Shown here: one piece after another, positions 59,101 through 64,000 of the stretch
Layout of the letters: each line of letters opens with the position of its first letter
Position numbering within the stretch: the stretch's first letter is position 1
Notes under the pieces: model-generated
The model's database searches: none
What the model saw: only the letters and a program-made list of their open reading frames with translations
What the model was told of the DNA's origin: nothing
Made by a program: the position numbers and the translations under genes
Source of the DNA: Valencia hispanica
Lineage: Eukaryota > Chordata > Actinopteri > Cyprinodontiformes > Valenciidae
Reading direction: 5' to 3'
Length of the DNA: 64,000 nucleotides
Assembly (NCBI GenBank): GCA_963556495.2
Contig: OY747703.1
Location: 27,275,796-27,339,795, forward strand

Positions 59101-60326
59101 TTCTTCCTGTTCCTTTTCAGACATGTTAGATACAAAACTGATGCACATGCACTTCGAAGTAGTGGATGCAGATGTTTGAAATGAACCTTTAGATATGATG
59201 TTTTGGCTGATTGTGATTTAATATTAACATCTAACTCGACGTAACCATAAACTTACTGAAGCAACACCTTGCTTTAGAATACATTAATGCCAGGCAAGGA
59301 GGAAAATAATGCTAATCCATACAACCATGGGTGACTAAAATTATATCTAAGCAAAGATTGGGAGTTTTGCAGCTTTCTAAAGTTAACCTTTTCTAAAGTT
59401 AACTACAGCTATTTGATCAAAAATGTTCCCTAGGTGGAGAAAAATCTCACACACATATTAAAACATAAATAATATTTAAGGTTAGTCACAGAAGGATGTA
59501 TAAAGACAGCACATTTGAAAAATATATTACCTGAATTTTAAATTTTGGTGCTGGGGAATCTGAGAACACTTTGACAGTTTTTAATTCATTTTAATATAAA
59601 ATAACTTTTTATGACTTTAGACCTCTAAAAGACAACCAATATACTCATGTGAAATGCCTTACATTGTTTAAATACAGGCAAAGGAAAACTAAAATGGTTG
59701 ACTGCATAAGGCTAGTAAAGTCCTGCTGTGGTTTTCACATAACAATTAGCTATGGTGCCACTGAGCTGTCGCACACTTACTGAGGGAAATGGGTATTTCC
59801 AAAGGGTCAGTCGGAGGGTAATATAAATGAACCTGGAGGAAATCAAGGCTGGCTCTGCTTCATGAAAAGAACTAATAATTTACTGGGTCAGTGTGGTGTG
59901 CTCATGAGAAAATTATACTGAGTTACATGCAAAGGAGGGAATGCATTCGTGCTGGCACACTCATTTTTTCCTGTTAAAACTGAAAGTGCTAACTGTTGAA
60001 ATGAAATATTACTGCAGATTTGCACACATCAATTTGTTTCAAGCAAGAAAATAAAATGAAATGAAAAAATAAAATTTCTATTTTCTTTCCTGCAAATTGG
60101 GACATTTTGAAATGGAAATTAGTAATGATTAAACACCTCCTATCTGCTTTGTTGATCCCGACATGAGTTTATGTTTCGGTCTCCACTAAGTCTTAGTTAA
60201 TTACAGAGCTGTGTTGCACCAGAGGAAGCCTCTGTTGTTTTGTATTTTCATTTTTTACAACCTGGAGGAATGCATGTTTTAATTTTGCCACAGAAAAAAC
60301 TACATCTCAGTTTTTTTAACCTTTGT
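59101..60326. other. Stretch without recognised genes or elements
   Basis: AT-rich with no recognised feature. Confidence 0.35.
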
Positions 60327-60490
60327 ATGGTAAAATAGTAAATGGCCTCTACTTGTACAATGCTTTATTTAGTCCCGAGGACCAAAATGTTCTTCACACT
60401 AGGCTACATTTACTCATTCACCCAGACATTCACACACTGGTGATGGCAAACTTCAATGTACAGCTTCCCTGGGGCATGGTGACAAAAGCA
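60327..60490 (-). mobile_element. SINE 3' part, antisense
   Basis: In plus-strand view 'atggtaaaatagtaaatggc', 'ttcacacta', 'attcacccagacattcacac' and 'cttccctggggca' form the reverse of the SINE type at 29031-29322. The tRNA-like head is missing or too diverged to see. Confidence 0.6.
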
Positions 60491-60598
60491 TGGATATGCA
60501 AATGATCAGTTTAGTTTTATAATTAATTTCCTATAACACACATATAACTTTTAACTAGATATAAGATGCTAAATTGTTAAAACTATGAGATTTTATTA

Positions 60599-60735
60599 AC
60601 CTGGCAAAAGCCAGATCTATGTGTAGCTCCGCCCCTTGTCTACACATCGATCTGGAACTGCTCCTGCAGATGGATTTTCGTGGGTTTGGAAAAATCTAAA
60701 TCTCGCGAGAATCCAGCTTGCAGCACAAGGTTAAG
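60599..60735. repeat. Possible hAT-type MITE fragment
   Basis: 'cctggcaaaagccagatct' resembles the CCTGGCTTTCGCCAG-type end of the MITE at 42438. The right side 'ctcgcgagaatccagc' is a phrase I know from related fish MITEs. No target duplication was found. Confidence 0.35.
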
Positions 60736-61028
60736 ATTTTATGTGGTGTCTTAAAGAATAATTTAAACAATAATTCCTTTAGCAGAGAAATTAAAGTCTG
60801 AGGGTTTGATCAGGCAACCTACAGACAACAAAAACAGCAAAAATTGCCTCTAACCATCGTAGAGCTCGGACTAATGAGCACGCGCTTGAATGTTATGGGA
60901 GTGCGCATCTTGCTGACTGCAGTTCCTCTAACGAGCACATGGTGCGCTCTCGGCAGCACTCTCAGCAAACTCCACAGAGCAGCTGAAAAAGAAATGAGAG
61001 TTCAAAAACTGTCAACTGAAACAACTGA

Positions 61029-61065
<37 letters not shown>

Positions 61066-61077
61066 ATTATTATTATT
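61029..61077. repeat. (ATT)n microsatellite
   Basis: About sixteen ATT units with one interruption ('attaattatt'). Confidence 0.9.
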
Positions 61078-61965
61078 CTCTTAAGCCAACTACAACGTTC
61101 CATTAAAATCATCAGTTTCTGATTAGAGGGATCAGTTAAAACTGTCTCATGCAAAGTAATATCGGCTACAGGTCTTAGTTTAATGTTTTTGCAGAGTTCA
61201 ACATGTAGAGTTGCAGTTATTGACCTACCAGTGCCTAATAAGGAGAAGAAACTTTATTTCATACTGCATTCCTTTTGCATAAAACAAACAAATCAAATTG
61301 TGAAAATAAGTGATTAGTTTTTTTTATTTTACAATATATGCTCATTTTTTTATAAGATTGCTGCACAGCATTTGTTGCAGTTCAGCTGTGTTATTTTTCA
61401 GAGACTGATTTGGTTTGTTTGTTGTATTTAATTTCTTTTCATAGAATGACACAAAAATGAATCTCAGTCTGAAACGATATAAACAGATTTGTTTTTACTC
61501 CTAAAAGACCTATTAGTCTTTGCATTATAAACAGTTGGTGGCACTTACAGATGTCTTCAAACTTATCAGCAGCCATTTATCCTATTTAAAGGCAAATAGC
61601 ATGCTGCAGGGTAGTTTGTTATTGCTCTGTCCACTACGCAGAACATGGATCAGAGATAATAAAGAAAAAAGATAATACTCTTCCTGGTCACTTCATTGGG
61701 AACACCTGTAATTTAAGCAAGCCCCTCAGTGCATTTAGGATTCTATACATAAGACACGTTTCACTATCGGAACTTCAGTATAATTTTACCGGATCTTTTA
61801 TATGACGGGGTTATCGTTTGGCCTGCTCCTCTCAGCCGTTATGTCTCCATATAAAAGTGGCCCTTTGAGGAAATAACTTAGATGTCCGCATATCACGACT
61901 CTCCTGGGAGTGAGCAGCGTCTCTTATCAGCGACAAATGGTGCTGAATAACAAGGGCAGAAATAA
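61078..61965. other. Unassigned sequence left of the L2 element
   Basis: The phrase 'gtcacttcattgggaacacc' near 61687 weakly resembles the end of a common fish repeat. The rest is unassigned. It does not encode the missing N-terminal endonuclease part of the following LINE. Confidence 0.3.
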
Positions 61966-64000
61966 CAAGAGATCGACATGAAAGATATAGTATTAAATAC
62001 TGATAGGGTTATTATAGTGGGGGACTTCAATATTCATGTGGATACTGAAAGTGATAGCCTAAATGCAGCCTTTAATGCTATTTTAGACTCAATTGGCTTT
62101 ACTCAAAAAGTACAGGGATCGACCCACTCAGGTAAACACACTTTGGACCTTGTACTGACATACGGTATTGAGTGTGAGGAAATAACAGTCCACCCACATA
62201 ACCCGGTCCTGTCTGACCACTTCTTGATAACTTTTGAATTTACTTTAACTGACCATCTTAAATCTGAAAGAAAATTTCATTATAGTAGAACTTTATCAGA
62301 CAATGCTGTAACAATTTTTAAAGAATCTGTACCATTCTTACTTTCCTCAGTGTCTCAGAGTAACACAGTGGATGGCAGCAATTCTATCTCTAACCCTTCA
62401 GAAATTGATGGTCTGGTTCACAGCGTTACGTCCTCATTGCGTTTGGCATTAGATAGTGTAGCCCCCTTAAAAAAGAAAGTGGCTAGCCATAGGAGGCTGA
62501 CTCCTTGGTTTAACGCAGAGTTGCGTACTTTAAAGCAGAATACTAGGAAGTTGGAGAGAAAATGGCGCTTTACACATCTAGAGGATTCCTATTTAACCTG
62601 GAATAACAGTCTACTGCTGTATAAAAAGACCCTTCGACAAGCTAGAACAGCATATTTTTCATCATTAATAGAGGCGAATAAAAACAATCCTAGGTTTCTT
62701 TTTAGTACAGTTGCCAAACTTACACAGAGTCATAGCTCTGTTGAGCAAACTATTCCCCCGGCTCTTAGCAGTGATGATTTTATGAGATTCTTCATAAATA
62801 AAATAAATTTTATTAAAAATAAAATCATTGGCACCCTCCCAAACATGAGTACTTCTTCCTCAGTAAATGAGTCAGTATCGGAAAGAACTGTAGAACCTCA
62901 GTATTGCTTAGGCTGTTTTGATTCAGTCGAGCTTTCAGAATTATCAAAAATATTAGCCTCATCTAAATCTTCAACTTGTATTTTGGACCCAATCTCAACC
63001 AAATTATTTAAAGAAGTGTTCCATTTGGTTCCTGGCCCCATTTTGGATATGATGAATCTATCCTTAGTAAACGGATACGTACCACAGGAATTTAAAATAG
63101 CTGTAATTAAACCTTTACTCAAGAAACCTTCCCTTGATCAAGATGACTTAGTGAATTACAGACCTATATCTAACCTTCCTTTCTTATCCAAAGTCCTTGA
63201 GAAAATAGTTGCTAATCAAGTCTGTGAACATCTAAACAGTAACGAGCTGTTTGAAGAGTTTCAGTCAGGTTTTAGAGCTCATCATAGCACTGAAACAGCA
63301 CTGGTGAAGGTTACTAATGATATTCTCATGGCCTCAGATAATGGACTGGTGTCTGTTCTGGTTTTGTTAGATCTCAGTGCTGCTTTTGACACAGTCGATC
63401 ATAATATTCTCTTAGAAAGGCTTGAACATGTTGCAGGGATCAAAGGAACAGCACTAGGCTGGTTTAAATCATATTTGTCTGATAGATTCCAGTTTGTTCA
63501 TCTAAATGATAAATCATCTTCACTCTCAAGGGTTACTTGTGGAGTTCCACAGGGTTCTGTCCTTGGACCAATTCTTTTCACCATATATATGCTTCCAATT
63601 GGTAGAATCATTAGACAGCATGGGATAAATTTCCACAGCTATGCCGATGATACACAACTATATTTATCCATAAATCCTGATGAACCCAGTCAGTTAGGTA
63701 GATTACAGGCATGTCTGGAAGACATAAAAGCATGGATGACCCTAAACTTTTTGCTTTTAAATTCTGACAAGACAGAAGTTGCTGTCTTTGGACCAGAAGT
63801 TCTTAAACAGAAACTGATTAGTCAATCACTTCATCTGAATGGCATTAAATTGTCCCCCAGTAATAACGTAAAGAACCTCGGCGTTATTTTTGACCAAGAC
63901 TTGACATTTAAATCCCATATTAAACAGGTTTCTAGGATTTCTTTCTTTCACCTCCGGAATATTGCTAAAATTAGAAACATCCTGTCCAGGAGTGATGCTG
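61966..64000 (+). mobile_element. L2-type LINE, 5'-truncated, runs off the window
   Basis: LINE homology begins at about 61966-61980, in the middle of the endonuclease, and continues to the right edge. The matching 3' part of the same family is visible in antisense at 1060-4027. A long 3' UTR and a tail are therefore expected beyond 64000. Because the frame is intact, this looks like a recent insertion. Confidence 0.85.
61978..64000 (+). CDS. L2 ORF2: partial endonuclease and reverse transcriptase, open frame
   Basis: The frame is open for 674 codons from the Met at 61978 to the window edge. It starts within the AP endonuclease (RVIIVGDFNIHVD near residue 11, HTLDLVLTYG near residue 55, LSDHFLITF near residue 79). 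A linker follows (TPWFNAELRTLKQNTRKLER), then the reverse transcriptase: NYRPISNLPFLSKVLEKIV, LLDLSAAFDTVDHNIL, GVPQGSVLGPILFTIYMLP and FHSYADDTQLYLS with the Asp pair at about 63640-63651. FGPEVLKQ and NLGVIFDQDLTFKSHIKQVS follow. The first part of the endonuclease is missing, so the product cannot be a full L2 protein; an in-frame TAA lies just upstream of 61966. The Met is the first available, not a true start. Confidence 0.85.
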   Translation, partial: MKDIVLNTDRVIIVGDFNIHVDTESDSLNAAFNAILDSIGFTQKVQGSTHSGKHTLDLVLTYGIECEEITVHPHNPVLSDHFLITFEFTLTDHLKSERKFHYSRTLSDNAVTIFKESVPFLLSSVSQSNTVDGSNSISNPSEIDGLVHSVTSSLRLALDSVAPLKKKVASHRRLTPWFNAELRTLKQNTRKLERKWRFTHLEDSYLTWNNSLLLYKKTLRQARTAYFSSLIEANKNNPRFLFSTVAKLTQSHSSVEQTIPPALSSDDFMRFFINKINFIKNKIIGTLPNMSTSSSVNESVSERTVEPQYCLGCFDSVELSELSKILASSKSSTCILDPISTKLFKEVFHLVPGPILDMMNLSLVNGYVPQEFKIAVIKPLLKKPSLDQDDLVNYRPISNLPFLSKVLEKIVANQVCEHLNSNELFEEFQSGFRAHHSTETALVKVTNDILMASDNGLVSVLVLLDLSAAFDTVDHNILLERLEHVAGIKGTALGWFKSYLSDRFQFVHLNDKSSSLSRVTCGVPQGSVLGPILFTIYMLPIGRIIRQHGINFHSYADDTQLYLSINPDEPSQLGRLQACLEDIKAWMTLNFLLLNSDKTEVAVFGPEVLKQKLISQSLHLNGIKLSPSNNVKNLGVIFDQDLTFKSHIKQVSRISFFHLRNIAKIRNILSRSDA

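Noticed and set aside
1..64000. Prokaryotic features such as operons, CRISPR arrays or ribosome binding sites
   Set aside because: The sequence is vertebrate repeat-rich DNA. No regularly spaced direct-repeat array or bacterial gene order is present.

Overview
The window looks like AT-rich, gene-poor DNA from a ray-finned (teleost) fish. The call rests on the repeats: L2-, Rex1/jockey-, RTE- and I/Nimb-type LINEs, Tc1-like transposons, tRNA-headed SINEs ending in a 'gcgctacacaaatgc'-type tail, solo LTRs and many short inverted-repeat elements. I found no host protein gene I can name. One short open segment after a good polypyrimidine tract (16240-16368) is the only host-exon candidate. The window is probably intergenic or lies in long introns.

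Left part (1-15.7 kb): a stack of nested repeats fills about 299-5070. A common fish repeat is split by an antisense L2 3' end, which is split by a TTAA-flanked element; another TTAA element and a CACTGCAAAAA-ended MITE follow. After 5 kb of unassigned DNA come a solo LTR with a 5-bp target duplication (10845-11494), an antisense tRNA-type SINE, a second TTAA element and a LINE-tail-like repeat.

Middle (17.3-35.5 kb): a LINE that kept its 5' end (SGNH-esterase ORF1 and start of the endonuclease) is split by a solo LTR with target duplication CCGAC. A near full-length I/Nimb-type LINE (20064-25173, minus strand; zinc-knuckle ORF1, then endonuclease, reverse transcriptase and RNase H) lies inside a different solo LTR (19478-25319). 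At 31100-35463 a TTAA element contains a small MITE and a jockey-type LINE, and that LINE contains a Tc1 fragment.

Right part (36-64 kb): a palindromic MITE with a repetitive core, a complete but dead Tc1 element with long terminal repeats (40350-41935), a hAT-like MITE with an 8-bp duplication, Tc1 and L2 fragments that abut one another, an L2 copy split by a second L2 insertion that carries an inverted copy of sequence 2.5 kb away, further solo LTRs, an RTE-type LINE with a GGAT-type tail, and at the right edge an L2 LINE whose frame stays open for 674 codons and runs off the window.

These are independent mobile elements, not a cooperating gene set. The main value of the window is that many insertions carry visible target duplications, so their order of arrival can be read. 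I did not find a convincing new biological system.
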